From contig NZ_AUKX01000033.1 in assembly GCF_000424985.1 (NCBI RefSeq), positions 1-64,000 of the forward strand: a DNA stretch of 64,000 nucleotides. The letters are read 5' to 3'. This DNA comes from Arenibacter latericius DSM 15913 (lineage in GTDB: Bacteria > Bacteroidota > Bacteroidia > Flavobacteriales > Flavobacteriaceae). Below, in pieces: positions 1 to 8,102 of the stretch. The translations under genes and the position numbers were made by a program. The notes beneath the pieces were generated by a model. It did not search any database, was not told the DNA's origin, and saw only the letters and a list, made by a program, of their open reading frames with translations. The stretch's first letter is position 1. Each line of letters opens with the position of its first letter.

Positions 1-235
1 GCCTGGAGGACCGCATGCGGTTCATATAACCGTAGATATAGAGTTTCAATAAATCTGCCGGATTGTATGGCGGTCTTCCCTGGGCGGGCAATGGATCAAA
101 GCCCAATTCTCGCAGATCCATGCTTTCCACAAACTGATCGATAAAACGTACTGAATTGTCCTGCGGAACCATGTCGTCCAAACAAGTGCTGTAAAGTGTT
201 AACTGCTCCCGGTCTTGTCCTTGTTGATATTCCAT
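1..235 (-). CDS. IS1182-like transposase, N-terminal part (cut by window edge)
   Basis: Reading the minus strand from the ATG at 235-233 gives about 78 residues with no stop before the window edge. They begin MEYQQGQDREQLTLYS and contain DDMVPQDNSVRFIDQF, then GRPPYNPADLLKLYIYGYMN. This matches the N-terminal domain (DUF772-like) of IS1182/IS5-type DDE transposases, where 'YNPADLLKLYIYGY' is the conserved block. The catalytic DDE part would lie to the left of the window. The gene points away from the neighbouring IS110 element, so two unrelated insertion sequences sit side by side at this edge of the island. The family is fairly certain; whether the copy is intact cannot be seen. Confidence 0.8.
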   Translation of the reverse strand, partial: MEYQQGQDREQLTLYSTCLDDMVPQDNSVRFIDQFVESMDLRELGFDPLPAQGRPPYNPADLLKLYIYGYMNRMRSSR

Positions 236-300
236 ACCTTAAGTTACAAAAAACCGAGGTTGGATCTGAAGATGATGCAACGGGTTTTCAACAAGGTTAT

Positions 301-494
301 TAAGTTTTGAGACAGTCTGACGGTCTCGTATAACCGTCAGTTACGGGTTAATAATATGCGTTAATTTTCGGTTTAGCACAGACCTTAGCAATTCCGCGTG
401 GATTCGGACGTAGTCGAATCCGCCGTAATTGCGGTTAGCATCTATGTAAAAGCAGTAAGTCGAGTATCTTTAAGATGAACTAAAAATTAAAGAT
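301..494 (+). ncRNA. Structured 5' leader of IS110 element, candidate bridge RNA
   Basis: Three stem-loops can be read directly. (1) CTGACGGT at 317-324 pairs with ACCGTCAG at 333-340 around an 8-nt loop. (2) A long interrupted hairpin spans 382-435: GCAATT (388-393) pairs with AATTGC (427-432), and GGATTCG (400-406) pairs with CGAATCC (415-421), with unpaired bases between the stems and an 8-nt apex. ACC/GGT pairs may extend the base. (3) ATCTTTAA at 466-473 pairs with TTAAAGAT at 487-494, ending one base before the transposase ATG. Family knowledge: IS110-group elements encode a bridge RNA of roughly 150-200 nt between the left end and the recombinase gene, with stems carrying internal guide loops. 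Placement and shape fit; transcription and guide pairing are not shown. Confidence 0.42.
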
Positions 495-1550
495 ATGAAC
501 ACTCAAATTACTGCCACACCTAAGTTATTCATTGGTATCGACATACACAAGCGTAGTTGGAAAGTACATTGTGCGACTGATCTTTCATCCGGCAAGACTT
601 TTAGCATGCAGCCTCATGCGGAATTGCTTTTGGAATATGTAACCAAACATTATCCAGCTTATGAAGTGTCTACCGCCTATGAGGCAGGCTGCTGCGGGTA
701 CCACGCACATCGTTGCTTTGTAAGTTACGGTTGGCGCTCATTGGTAGTCAATCCAGCCGATATTTTCAGAAAGGGCAAGGAGCGTCACACTAAGACAGAC
801 CGAATAGACGCGCAGCTTATAGCGCGTGAATTAAAAGATGACAGACTGAGTAGTATATGTGTGCCAGATAAATGTAGAGAGCAATTACGTAGTTTGTTTC
901 GTCGTAGGAATGATTTGGTAAAGGATATGCGTCAGATCAAGAGCTATATCAAAATGCAGTTGTTGTATTATGGTATTAGCATACCACAGGATCTTGATAA
1001 CGACCATTGGAGCCATAAGTTTAGGGATTGGGTTGATAGTCTGGATTTTGAGTATGATACTGGCAATGAAGTTTTGCGAAGCCGTATGCGCAGCTTTCGG
1101 TTTATTGATCAGGAGTTTCGTGATGTTTCTACATTATTGCGTCGATATACTAAAATACATTTCAAGAAAGATTATATGCTTTTACGAAGTATTCCTGGGA
1201 TAGGTCCAATAGTTGCCAGTGGTATTTTGAGTGAATTGGGAGACCTACGCCGTTTTAAGAATATTAAACATTTGGCCGGATATGTAGGTCTGGCGCCGGG
1301 CATTTACCAAAGTGGTGATACCGTCCGCCATACCGGTGTGAGTATGCGTGCTCACCGCTTAATACGAAGTTATTTCATAGAAGCTTCTTGGCAGGCTATT
1401 CGAACAGATCCCGTGATGCAGGGCTATTACCGCAAGCATCATGGAAAAAATGTGAAGAGTGTCATTGTAAAGGTAGCTAGGAAACTATTAAGTAGAACAT
1501 TAGCTGTAATAAAGACGGAGACCCCTTATGTGATAGGGGTATTGGAATAA
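495..1550 (+). CDS. IS110-family transposase (DEDD recombinase)
   Basis: This 351-residue protein has the two-domain layout of IS110 recombinases. The N-terminal RuvC-like DEDD domain shows D16 (FIGIDIHKRSW), E63 (YEAGCCGYH), and D102/D105 (KTDRIDAQ). A central helical coiled region follows. The C-terminal Tnp20 domain begins near 231 with RSIPGIGPIVASGILSELGD and carries the conserved GYVGLAPGIYQSG, where S273 is the likely nucleophile. Length is normal for the family and no frameshift is seen, so it may be active. IS110 enzymes recombine without classical inverted repeats and are guided by an element-encoded RNA. The ATG at 495 is adjacent to a hairpin (466-494) that could restrict translation. 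Codon use and GC content differ little from neighbours. Confidence 0.95.
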   Translation: MNTQITATPKLFIGIDIHKRSWKVHCATDLSSGKTFSMQPHAELLLEYVTKHYPAYEVSTAYEAGCCGYHAHRCFVSYGWRSLVVNPADIFRKGKERHTKTDRIDAQLIARELKDDRLSSICVPDKCREQLRSLFRRRNDLVKDMRQIKSYIKMQLLYYGISIPQDLDNDHWSHKFRDWVDSLDFEYDTGNEVLRSRMRSFRFIDQEFRDVSTLLRRYTKIHFKKDYMLLRSIPGIGPIVASGILSELGDLRRFKNIKHLAGYVGLAPGIYQSGDTVRHTGVSMRAHRLIRSYFIEASWQAIRTDPVMQGYYRKHHGKNVKSVIVKVARKLLSRTLAVIKTETPYVIGVLE

Positions 1551-1903
1551 AATTAAGAGGATGAACGGTAATACAATAACTAAGCTCACCAAGAATAGTA
1601 GATTTGCTTGGATCACAAAACAATGTAGGTGGACATTACCCATGTATCACATCGGTTAGCAAGTGACCAGGCTTATTATAACTTATAATCATACAGATGC
1701 TGGTGACCACTTCTGCTAAGACGAGGATCACATATAGGATGCCGAGCAAGTTATATGGTATTGAATTTTAAATGATGCACAGCCTCATTCATAATTCAAT
1801 ACGCTTAAAACTAATATTATGAGATAGTTAAAGGATAAAATATTAACTTTAGAGAACTGGACTAGTGCTTTTCATAGGATACATTGTTAGCTGTAGTACT
1901 TTT
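1551..1903 (+). other. Non-coding stretch after IS110 transposase, several hairpins
   Basis: No open frame is convincing here. Structure is abundant. AGC-AAGTG-ACCAG at 1658-1670 pairs with CTGGT (1700-1704), CACTT (1708-1712) and GCT (1715-1717), leaving bulges GAC and CT. Inside its loop, ATTATA (1675-1680) pairs with TATAAT (1684-1689). Further on, GTATTGAATT (1758-1767) pairs perfectly with AATTCAATAC (1793-1802) and encloses AATGA/TCATT (1771-1775, 1785-1789). In the IS1111 subgroup the guide RNA lies downstream of the recombinase, so this side is an alternative location for it. The last hairpin could instead be the element end or a terminator. Confidence 0.4.
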
Positions 1904-3145
1904 TTAATCAGGTAAATGAAACGCTAAAACTCCTAAATTAATTTCTCTGTTTCTATCTCCATTAAGGTGAAAGATATAATTCCACCAAGTCTCACCATTT
2001 TGTTTTTCAGTCCGAACATAATTCGGGTGAGTTTCTGTTATTTCCGAAATCGTTGAAATCACATTACTCATATCTTTGTTTTTTACAAATATTACTACTG
2101 AAGTTTTAGAATTGCGAAATGTTAGATAACCTAACAATTGGTCAATAGTCTCAAGATAAAGTTTTTGTCCACCCCAAAACTTGCATTCAGCAACGAAAAC
2201 TACATCACTATCATATCGAATTAGAATATCTGTTTTTCCTGTTTTATTGAATGTTTCTCCACTTGCACTTCCAAGTTCGAAATTTGGGTCAAGAAACAAT
2301 AATATATGGTCTCTTAAATCTTCTTCACCTTTTCCCGAATAAGTTGATGTCATTCTTTCAAAGTTCTTTCCTACATCGTAAATTATTTTTAAGATTTCCT
2401 CGTAATTTTCAATTGATAAAGTAGGTTCTGGTTTAAACCCTTTTTCATATACTTTTGGTTCAATTCGGATTTTCTTCCTTAACTCGGGTTTGGGTACAAC
2501 AAAAGTTTCTGCAACATTTTCCTTTTTCTTAAGTGGTACACCAAGAGAAGAAAGCAAATCATTTTTTGAGAGTAGTTTTTGTTTTCGCTCCTTTATTTTT
2601 CCTAAAGCAAAATCCAAAATTTCATTGTTGAAATTTTGGCAATCTTTCTTCACAATGTTGTAGTCGGATAAGATATAGCGTTTGCTATCCTCAAATGACC
2701 TTTTAATTTTTTCAGGGTCGTTATTAAAATTTATTATTTCAGTAGTTATACTGTTCTCGGTAACACCAACTTCTATACTACCTGAAACAGAAAAGGAACT
2801 TTCTCCTTGATTCGCTAATATGTAAATATCGCCAGTGTAAGGAATGTGATAAACTATAACATCACGTTTGTATTTTTTACCGCTATAAACGTCAAAACTG
2901 CCAGGAAATCTTTCAGCTGGTATATCTTTTTCGTAGCTCTCAACATATACATTTTCAAAATCTAATTCCGGAAAGTCAATAAGATGGTCTTGAATTAAAA
3001 ATTCAGCAAACTCGACTTCGCTAACATTTAAAATGTAATCTTCTGATTTTTGATTTATTTGGCTTTCAATCGTACGAGCAGAATTTCCAAAAACATTCTT
3101 TAGACTACCTTCTCTATATAATTTTATTCTATTTCCTCGATACAT
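1904..3145 (-). CDS. Predicted PD-(D/E)xK nuclease-like protein, function unknown
   Basis: This is a 413-residue soluble protein with no signal peptide or membrane segment. The C-terminal part (about 270-380) contains GKTDILIRY with D306, then VVFVAECKFW with E320 and K322, which is the D...ExK core of the PD-(D/E)xK restriction-endonuclease fold. It is followed by a conserved Q336 (DQLLGYLTFRNS) and a VVIFVKN strand. Acidic residues E274/E275 lie in the preceding helix. The first 230 residues match nothing I recognise. The gene stands alone, flanked by the IS110 element and by a 300-base gap before the conjugation-type genes. Such orphan nucleases on islands are often anti-phage or anti-plasmid effectors (compare Shedu/DUF4263-type or Mrr-like proteins), but the specific family is not established. 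The start ATG at 3145 is followed by a long open frame. Confidence 0.7.
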   Translation of the reverse strand: MYRGNRIKLYREGSLKNVFGNSARTIESQINQKSEDYILNVSEVEFAEFLIQDHLIDFPELDFENVYVESYEKDIPAERFPGSFDVYSGKKYKRDVIVYHIPYTGDIYILANQGESSFSVSGSIEVGVTENSITTEIINFNNDPEKIKRSFEDSKRYILSDYNIVKKDCQNFNNEILDFALGKIKERKQKLLSKNDLLSSLGVPLKKKENVAETFVVPKPELRKKIRIEPKVYEKGFKPEPTLSIENYEEILKIIYDVGKNFERMTSTYSGKGEEDLRDHILLFLDPNFELGSASGETFNKTGKTDILIRYDSDVVFVAECKFWGGQKLYLETIDQLLGYLTFRNSKTSVVIFVKNKDMSNVISTISEITETHPNYVRTEKQNGETWWNYIFHLNGDRNREINLGVLAFHLPD

Positions 3146-3453
3146 TTTTTTTGTATTAAAGCTAACGTAGGTGTATAGTGTGAATTGGTTATATATCTAT
3201 TTTAGGATCCACCAATGTAAGACTTTATTTACTGTTTTGGAAGTGGTTTTACAAAGTGGTAGTCGTCCTGTTGGTAAAATTCGATGAAGTAGTAGGATTA
3301 ATCGATGGGTAATGGGAAACCTTAAGCCTGATTATCGGAAAAATGAAGAGATAACACAATTAGCTCCTCATTCTTCAAGTGAGGATGGTTTGCAGTAGGG
3401 GAGAAGACTCACGACTTTACATTGGAAGAGACTATCTTAGAGGTGGTTCCAAT
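3146..3453. other. Intergenic region between nuclease-like gene and HTH gene
   Basis: About 300 bases without a credible gene. The short plus-strand frame that begins here runs into the opposite strand of the HTH gene and has no protein-like features. No clear terminator or promoter with the TAnnTTTG pattern was found. Confidence 0.4.
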
Positions 3454-3852
3454 TTAAATCTTCTTTTTAAACTCGGTAAGAGCACTTACAATAGCGGCTT
3501 CCATTTCCTTGTATTCCTCTTGTACATCGGCTTGGTATACCACGTTTTCGCCAATATTGGTCTTTGGGATAAACTCGTTGTCCTCAGAAAGAATCCATGC
3601 CGGATTATACCCAAGGGAATAGTAGTATAAAATCAATTTAATGGTTGTTAAGGATATGGCCCCTCGTTCTACATTGACCAAGGTATTGTAGTCCATATCG
3701 AAACGCTCGGTTATCGCTTTAATGGAAAATGCGCTTGTACGTCGGTTACCGGTATCTTTTTGTATCAGCTCCTCCCGTATCAATTTTAAGCGTTCACTGA
3801 TATAATTAAAATCCTCGGTAGGGGCTTTCATCAACTCGTAAATGTCTTTCAT
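3454..3852 (-). CDS. Small XRE-like helix-turn-helix protein
   Basis: This 132-residue protein contains a helix-turn-helix of Cro/C1 type around residues 40-75: FSIKAITERF, then DMDYNTLVNVERG and SLTTIKLILYYYSLG. The spacing matches XRE domains in which the recognition helix is followed by an 'ERG' turn. A charged C-terminal helix (EEYKEMEAAIVSALTEF) may serve dimerisation. It lies 11 bases downstream of the coupling-protein gene on the same strand, so it is probably the last gene of that operon. It is likely a transcriptional regulator of the mobile element. Its target is unknown. Confidence 0.65.
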   Translation of the reverse strand: MKDIYELMKAPTEDFNYISERLKLIREELIQKDTGNRRTSAFSIKAITERFDMDYNTLVNVERGAISLTTIKLILYYYSLGYNPAWILSEDNEFIPKTNIGENVVYQADVQEEYKEMEAAIVSALTEFKKKI

Positions 3853-3863
3853 GTTTTGAATGA

Positions 3864-6392
3864 TTAGTTTTCTATGTCCATTATTGTTGGAAAGCTAGAA
3901 TACAAGCTGTCCAAATCCCTTTCCTTACTATTGGTAGGCTCGATACAGTCCGATTCCACTAGCGTTTCAAAGTTAGTGATTTCATATTGTTTACGATAAG
4001 CATCTGCCAATGCCTTTTTGGGCCTGCTATGAAAATCGGTAATAAAACCCCTGGCGATAATGTCGTTCTCCTTTAGAGACTTTTCTATTTCACCGCCTAT
4101 CTTATTTTTGTCAAATACCGCTAACTTCGGTTTTTTTCCTGTGGCGCGATGATACTCACGTTCCACCAGGGTATTAATATTTTGGATTACTTTCATGAAA
4201 TTTTCCTCCAAAACCCTGTTTTTCTCTTGCTCTCTGAACATCCGATCTATCAAACTCGTAATATATTCTTTTATAGAGTTTCTTGAATCCATATTCTCTC
4301 TTATTAAGCTCTCTACTCTTGGCAGATGATCAAATAGTTTTATTTTCTTTGTCATTAATATAAACTGGGACTGCGTTAAAGAATTTTTATAACGTGTTTT
4401 GGTAAACTCTTCAAGGTAGTTCTCGTAGAATTTTTCGGGATCCCTCTGATGGAAATCGAGATGCGTCACCACCTCAAAAAAATCGAGGTTTTGTAAAATG
4501 CTCATTTTTGAGGCAACCAATTTCTGATGGTGCTTATTTTTAAATTCGGTGTGAGAAGGCAGTTCGTATTTACCCTGGATTTTCTTTGCTTCCATGTTGG
4601 GTTTTAACAATCCACAACATAGTTTTTGTGCTATCGGGTGCTCAAAGGTGTCGGCCACAATACCTGCAAAATGCCCGGTGGACATACTGGTTATCCTGCT
4701 CTTTGGTAACAAAGAGGAAAGGATGGTGCTAAAATTGACCGTAGTATCTTGGTTGGAAACCGCTTTGCTTCTTTTTTCTTGATGGATACGGCCAAAAATC
4801 TCACTGATCCGACGGGCGGTTTCTCCTTTTGCAGCACCACTAAAGACATTGGAGCAGTTGTCAAAAATCACCTCTGCCAATTCCCTGCCGTAATCGGCTA
4901 TTAATTGAGTGATACTCTGTATGCCCAGTACGGTGGCTACGTAGTTGGCCCTTCCCGTATCGATAATCCTACGCAGTCCCATAATGAATACAGTGGGAAG
5001 TTCATCCAAGATCAATCCCATGGGCCTACACCCTGGTTTGTTTACCACCTGAAGTGCTTTGTTAATGTACAGGCCTATGGGAGCAGCATATATTTCAGAA
5101 CGGTCTGGATTGTTTTGGATGCAGACTATTTTTGGGCGTTGGGGATTATTGATGTCCAATTGGAAATCGTTACCGGTCATGATATAATAGATTTCCTTGC
5201 TGGCCAGCATCGAGAGGGAAATCTGGGCACTGGCGGTCTGTCCGGCTAATTGCTGACTTGCTTTTCGCTCCATGGCATCCTTAAAGGGAATCATTAGACT
5301 GCGGACTTCCACCTCCTGCATCATAATTTCCAAGAGGTATTCGATGTTGATGGTAGATAAGGTAATCACATGGGGCAGGGTACAGAGGTATTCTCCTGTT
5401 TCCTCGGATTTCTTTTTTAAATACCAGATCAGCCCGGCTACAAAACTAATGGCGCTTTTGGAGAAAAAATCACCTCGTTTGATCCATTCCCTGTTCAGGT
5501 TCTTCATGATAATGGTAGCGGCATCCGAAGCGTCCGTCTGGTTTTGCATAAGGTAAGGGTCTATAGGATTGCAACGGTGCGATTTCTCAATGTTGTCAAA
5601 GCTCAAGATGTAGAATTCGGGTAGCCTTTGTGATGGGTCTGCTTTGTGGGGTTGCTCTTTTTTCCGGCGCCAATAATTGTAGGCGATTTTACTGAGCGTG
5701 TCCAATTTAAAATCGTAGATCAGCATGGTAAAGTTTTTAGTGATCATCTGCTCAATAATCTCTTCGATCAAGGCAAAGGATTTCCCACTACCTGGGGTGC
5801 CTATGACCAACAAAGCCCGAAACAGGTTTACGAAATTCACCCACCCTTTGCGGAGTTGTCCCCTGTAACGATACTCATAAGGGATGTTTACGGAATGCTC
5901 GGTAGCTATCTTTTCTTCCATTTGCAGGAAGGATTCGTTCTGGTCGTTGAAGGGGTCCTCCTTGGCCTCGTTGGAAAAGCCTGTCACTTGGAATAGGTAA
6001 ACGGTGCCGGTGACCGACCATATAAAACCAAGGCAGTACAATAAAAGGGAGTACCCTAGTAATGTAATATGAACAGGTTTAAAATATGCTGTAATGAACA
6101 GTAGCAGACTCCCGAATGAAAAGTATACCAATCCGGTGACAAGGGAGCTGCTTTCTTTTTTTCTGGGATTATAGAGCAACACGCTTCCCAAAATAATCAG
6201 TAGCAATAAGGCCCTACTGAGAAAAGGTTTTTGCAATGTATTGAAACGTCCTAGAAACTCATGAACCAATTCGGAAAGGGGTGAATCCCATTCCAGGTAT
6301 TGCAGTAATGGGTAGTACGGAATATATCCCAATACTGCGAAGAAACCTACCGATAGTAGCATGGCCGAAAAAGCCAGATTTTGATTGTTCAT
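3864..6392 (-). CDS. Type IV coupling protein, VirD4/TraG-like (Bacteroidota MobC-type)
   Basis: This 842-residue inner-membrane ATPase would pump the relaxosome or DNA into the conjugation channel. Hydrophobic segments occur around residues 8-30, 60-75, 85-103 and 110-135. They are followed by Walker A GTPGSGKS (about 198-205) and Walker B with GLILDELPTVFIMG (about 465), then RRIIDTGRANYVATVLG and a Q-rich 'GIQSITQL' motif typical of VirD4/TraG. The tail (about 600-842) is helical and charged. Upstream on the same strand lie the Toprim-like and DUF3945-like genes; downstream is the HTH gene. No relaxase (MobA/MobB-type) or tra channel genes are visible in the window, so the partner machinery must lie to the left or be lost. 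Family assignment is strong. Confidence 0.88.
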   Translation of the reverse strand: MNNQNLAFSAMLLSVGFFAVLGYIPYYPLLQYLEWDSPLSELVHEFLGRFNTLQKPFLSRALLLLIILGSVLLYNPRKKESSSLVTGLVYFSFGSLLLFITAYFKPVHITLLGYSLLLYCLGFIWSVTGTVYLFQVTGFSNEAKEDPFNDQNESFLQMEEKIATEHSVNIPYEYRYRGQLRKGWVNFVNLFRALLVIGTPGSGKSFALIEEIIEQMITKNFTMLIYDFKLDTLSKIAYNYWRRKKEQPHKADPSQRLPEFYILSFDNIEKSHRCNPIDPYLMQNQTDASDAATIIMKNLNREWIKRGDFFSKSAISFVAGLIWYLKKKSEETGEYLCTLPHVITLSTINIEYLLEIMMQEVEVRSLMIPFKDAMERKASQQLAGQTASAQISLSMLASKEIYYIMTGNDFQLDINNPQRPKIVCIQNNPDRSEIYAAPIGLYINKALQVVNKPGCRPMGLILDELPTVFIMGLRRIIDTGRANYVATVLGIQSITQLIADYGRELAEVIFDNCSNVFSGAAKGETARRISEIFGRIHQEKRSKAVSNQDTTVNFSTILSSLLPKSRITSMSTGHFAGIVADTFEHPIAQKLCCGLLKPNMEAKKIQGKYELPSHTEFKNKHHQKLVASKMSILQNLDFFEVVTHLDFHQRDPEKFYENYLEEFTKTRYKNSLTQSQFILMTKKIKLFDHLPRVESLIRENMDSRNSIKEYITSLIDRMFREQEKNRVLEENFMKVIQNINTLVEREYHRATGKKPKLAVFDKNKIGGEIEKSLKENDIIARGFITDFHSRPKKALADAYRKQYEITNFETLVESDCIEPTNSKERDLDSLYSSFPTIMDIEN

Positions 6393-6493
6393 AATCGGTT
6401 TGTTTTAGTTATGCGTACTCTACTTATTCTATGACTGTATTTTACTTTGGTTAAAAGAAATACCGTGTTCACTGAGGAATTTTAATAAGCTCT

Positions 6494-8080
6494 CTATAAG
6501 CCCCTATTTAAAGAAGGAGCGTCTTGCTCCCTCAATAGGTTGTTCCTTCTAGTGATTTTCTCAACGGACGCCTGCTTAAAATGCCCTTTTATATGTCCGA
6601 AGGGCAGCGTAATGGTATCCCCAGGGCCAAATTGGCAGCTAATGCCGTCCTGGTTGATGGCTACTATAGTCCCAATGCTATCCGGGTTATGGTGTCCAAC
6701 GCTGTATTTTAAAGTTACCTTATCTCCAACCTCCATACTATTGGGCTTACAAGCTTCCCTCTCTTGAAACTTTTTCTTTTGGGAATTCAATAGATCGTCG
6801 TTCCAGTCCTTTCCAATCGATTTGTGGATGGTGATGTGAAAAGGTAAATAGATCGTACTAATGGTTTCGATAAGAGCCTTGAAGGGATGTGTTTCTCCTT
6901 TCTTTATGGGAACGTTCATTACCTTCTGTATGTTGAATTTCCACGAGATTTTATCGTCCGTTTTAATCCATTGGACCCATCCTCCCTGTTCTAAGGCCGT
7001 GGTTGTTTCCGCTAAACTATGTACATGAGTTCTTAATTTATTTCTGCTATCGTCGAAATAGTTAATGGAAAAATTAACATCTCCGCGTCGGAACAGTGCT
7101 TCTGCCTGTAGATCCTGATTATGAAAATTCAATAAACTTGTGAGCAATTTTATATCGAACTCGAATCCCTTACGATCGTTGTCCATGATGGATTTTAGGA
7201 TCGTCTTCTTGGAGCCGAGATAGGGGGCGGTTAGCTGGTTGAAGAAAACGAGTTTTTGAGCGTAGACGTTTCCGCTGAAGGAAACATAAAAGTGTTGAGG
7301 GCTTCCATGGAGTTGATGGTAGGAGAGGAGGTCTACGGCACTTTCCCCAACAACAATCGCAGAGGGATCTTTTATGGGAGCGGAATAAAACAGGAAGTGG
7401 TCCTTGCGGTTAAGAACAAGACGAAACTTTCTAAGCTTATTCTCATTTTTACTTCTATAGGCCTTGTTGAACAATATGTAATTCTGTGGGTTGCCTGCCA
7501 AATCGTATTTTGGAAAGGCGATATTCGCTATTTTACGCCCATTTTTTTTATTGGGATAGGCATTATAGATACGGCCACAAAAGTTCACGCTTTTCAGGGT
7601 AGCCATGGTTATCCCCCTTTGATGCAATAGGTAACTGGGATTTTCCAAAGGGGCAATAGTAAAACTCAGTTCCAAGGGTTTGTTTTTGGAAGTAGTCTGT
7701 CTTTTCTTTAAGGGGATGCTGACTATCTGTGCACTGGAATTCGCAATTTTTAGTCCTTCCCGTACGGCCTCGTAAAAGTTGTTGCTCCGCTTTAAAAGAA
7801 ACTTAAAAAAAAGTCCCTTGTCCAGGGAATCGTTTCGGTTGAAATAGGTCACCGGATCGCGGCCTGTATGCAGTACAATGCGGTCCTTGGAATTCTGGAA
7901 CTCCAGGGAGTTCGCACTTTTCTTGATTAAGGTATAGCCACTTCGATGGAGGAAACCAGAAAAGTGAACCTCAGAATTGATTTTAGAGATCAGTGTTTTA
8001 TAGTGCTGAGGATCGTCTATATAATTGGGCCCGTTCATGGCAATGAAGATAAAGGCCGACCTATCCCGTAGACCGACCAT
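6494..8080 (-). CDS. Toprim/DUF3991-like primase-related protein of mobile element
   Basis: This 528-residue protein is hypothetical by name, but a layout is recognisable. An N-terminal region (about 20-110) resembles DUF3991, a degenerate primase zinc-domain ('FLHRSGYTLIKKSANSLEF', then DRIVLHTGRDP). A middle Toprim-like region follows, with AIVVGESAVDLLSYHQ (E246) and the D-x-D motif MDNDRKGFEFD (D300, D302). The C-terminal 90 residues include a small beta-rich segment (KVTLKYSVGHHNP, then GTIVAINQDGISCQFGPGD). Such proteins occur in Bacteroidota conjugative elements beside coupling proteins and are thought to act in DNA processing. An internal ATG at 8038 (MNGPNYIDDPQ) is an alternative start. 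The next upstream gene ends 22 bases away, so they are co-transcribed. Confidence 0.6.
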   Translation of the reverse strand: MVGLRDRSAFIFIAMNGPNYIDDPQHYKTLISKINSEVHFSGFLHRSGYTLIKKSANSLEFQNSKDRIVLHTGRDPVTYFNRNDSLDKGLFFKFLLKRSNNFYEAVREGLKIANSSAQIVSIPLKKRQTTSKNKPLELSFTIAPLENPSYLLHQRGITMATLKSVNFCGRIYNAYPNKKNGRKIANIAFPKYDLAGNPQNYILFNKAYRSKNENKLRKFRLVLNRKDHFLFYSAPIKDPSAIVVGESAVDLLSYHQLHGSPQHFYVSFSGNVYAQKLVFFNQLTAPYLGSKKTILKSIMDNDRKGFEFDIKLLTSLLNFHNQDLQAEALFRRGDVNFSINYFDDSRNKLRTHVHSLAETTTALEQGGWVQWIKTDDKISWKFNIQKVMNVPIKKGETHPFKALIETISTIYLPFHITIHKSIGKDWNDDLLNSQKKKFQEREACKPNSMEVGDKVTLKYSVGHHNPDSIGTIVAINQDGISCQFGPGDTITLPFGHIKGHFKQASVEKITRRNNLLREQDAPSLNRGL

Positions 8081-8102
8081 TGGTTATATTTGTACTAAGA
8101 AA

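Larger units (their letters stand above)
301..1810 (+). mobile_element. IS110-family insertion sequence (limits approximate)
   Basis: This span covers the DEDD recombinase gene at 495-1550 and its structured non-coding flanks. IS110-type elements lack obvious terminal inverted repeats and usually make no target duplication, so the exact ends cannot be read from one copy. The left limit is placed before the first hairpin (317-340) and the right limit after the last one (1758-1802). Long non-coding ends with strong secondary structure are what this family uses to encode its guide (bridge or seek) RNA. Confidence 0.5.

Noticed and set aside
970-1203. 77-residue plus-strand frame inside the IS110 transposase
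   Set aside because: It is an alternative frame of a well-supported gene, and the apparent membrane character follows from the A/T-rich codons of the real frame.
3379-3630. Plus-strand 83-residue frame over the HTH gene
   Set aside because: It runs antisense through a supported gene and shows no recognisable domain.
4905-5996. Several plus-strand frames of 94-116 residues opposite the coupling protein
   Set aside because: They are antisense shadows of the VirD4/TraG gene; none has a plausible start region or domain.
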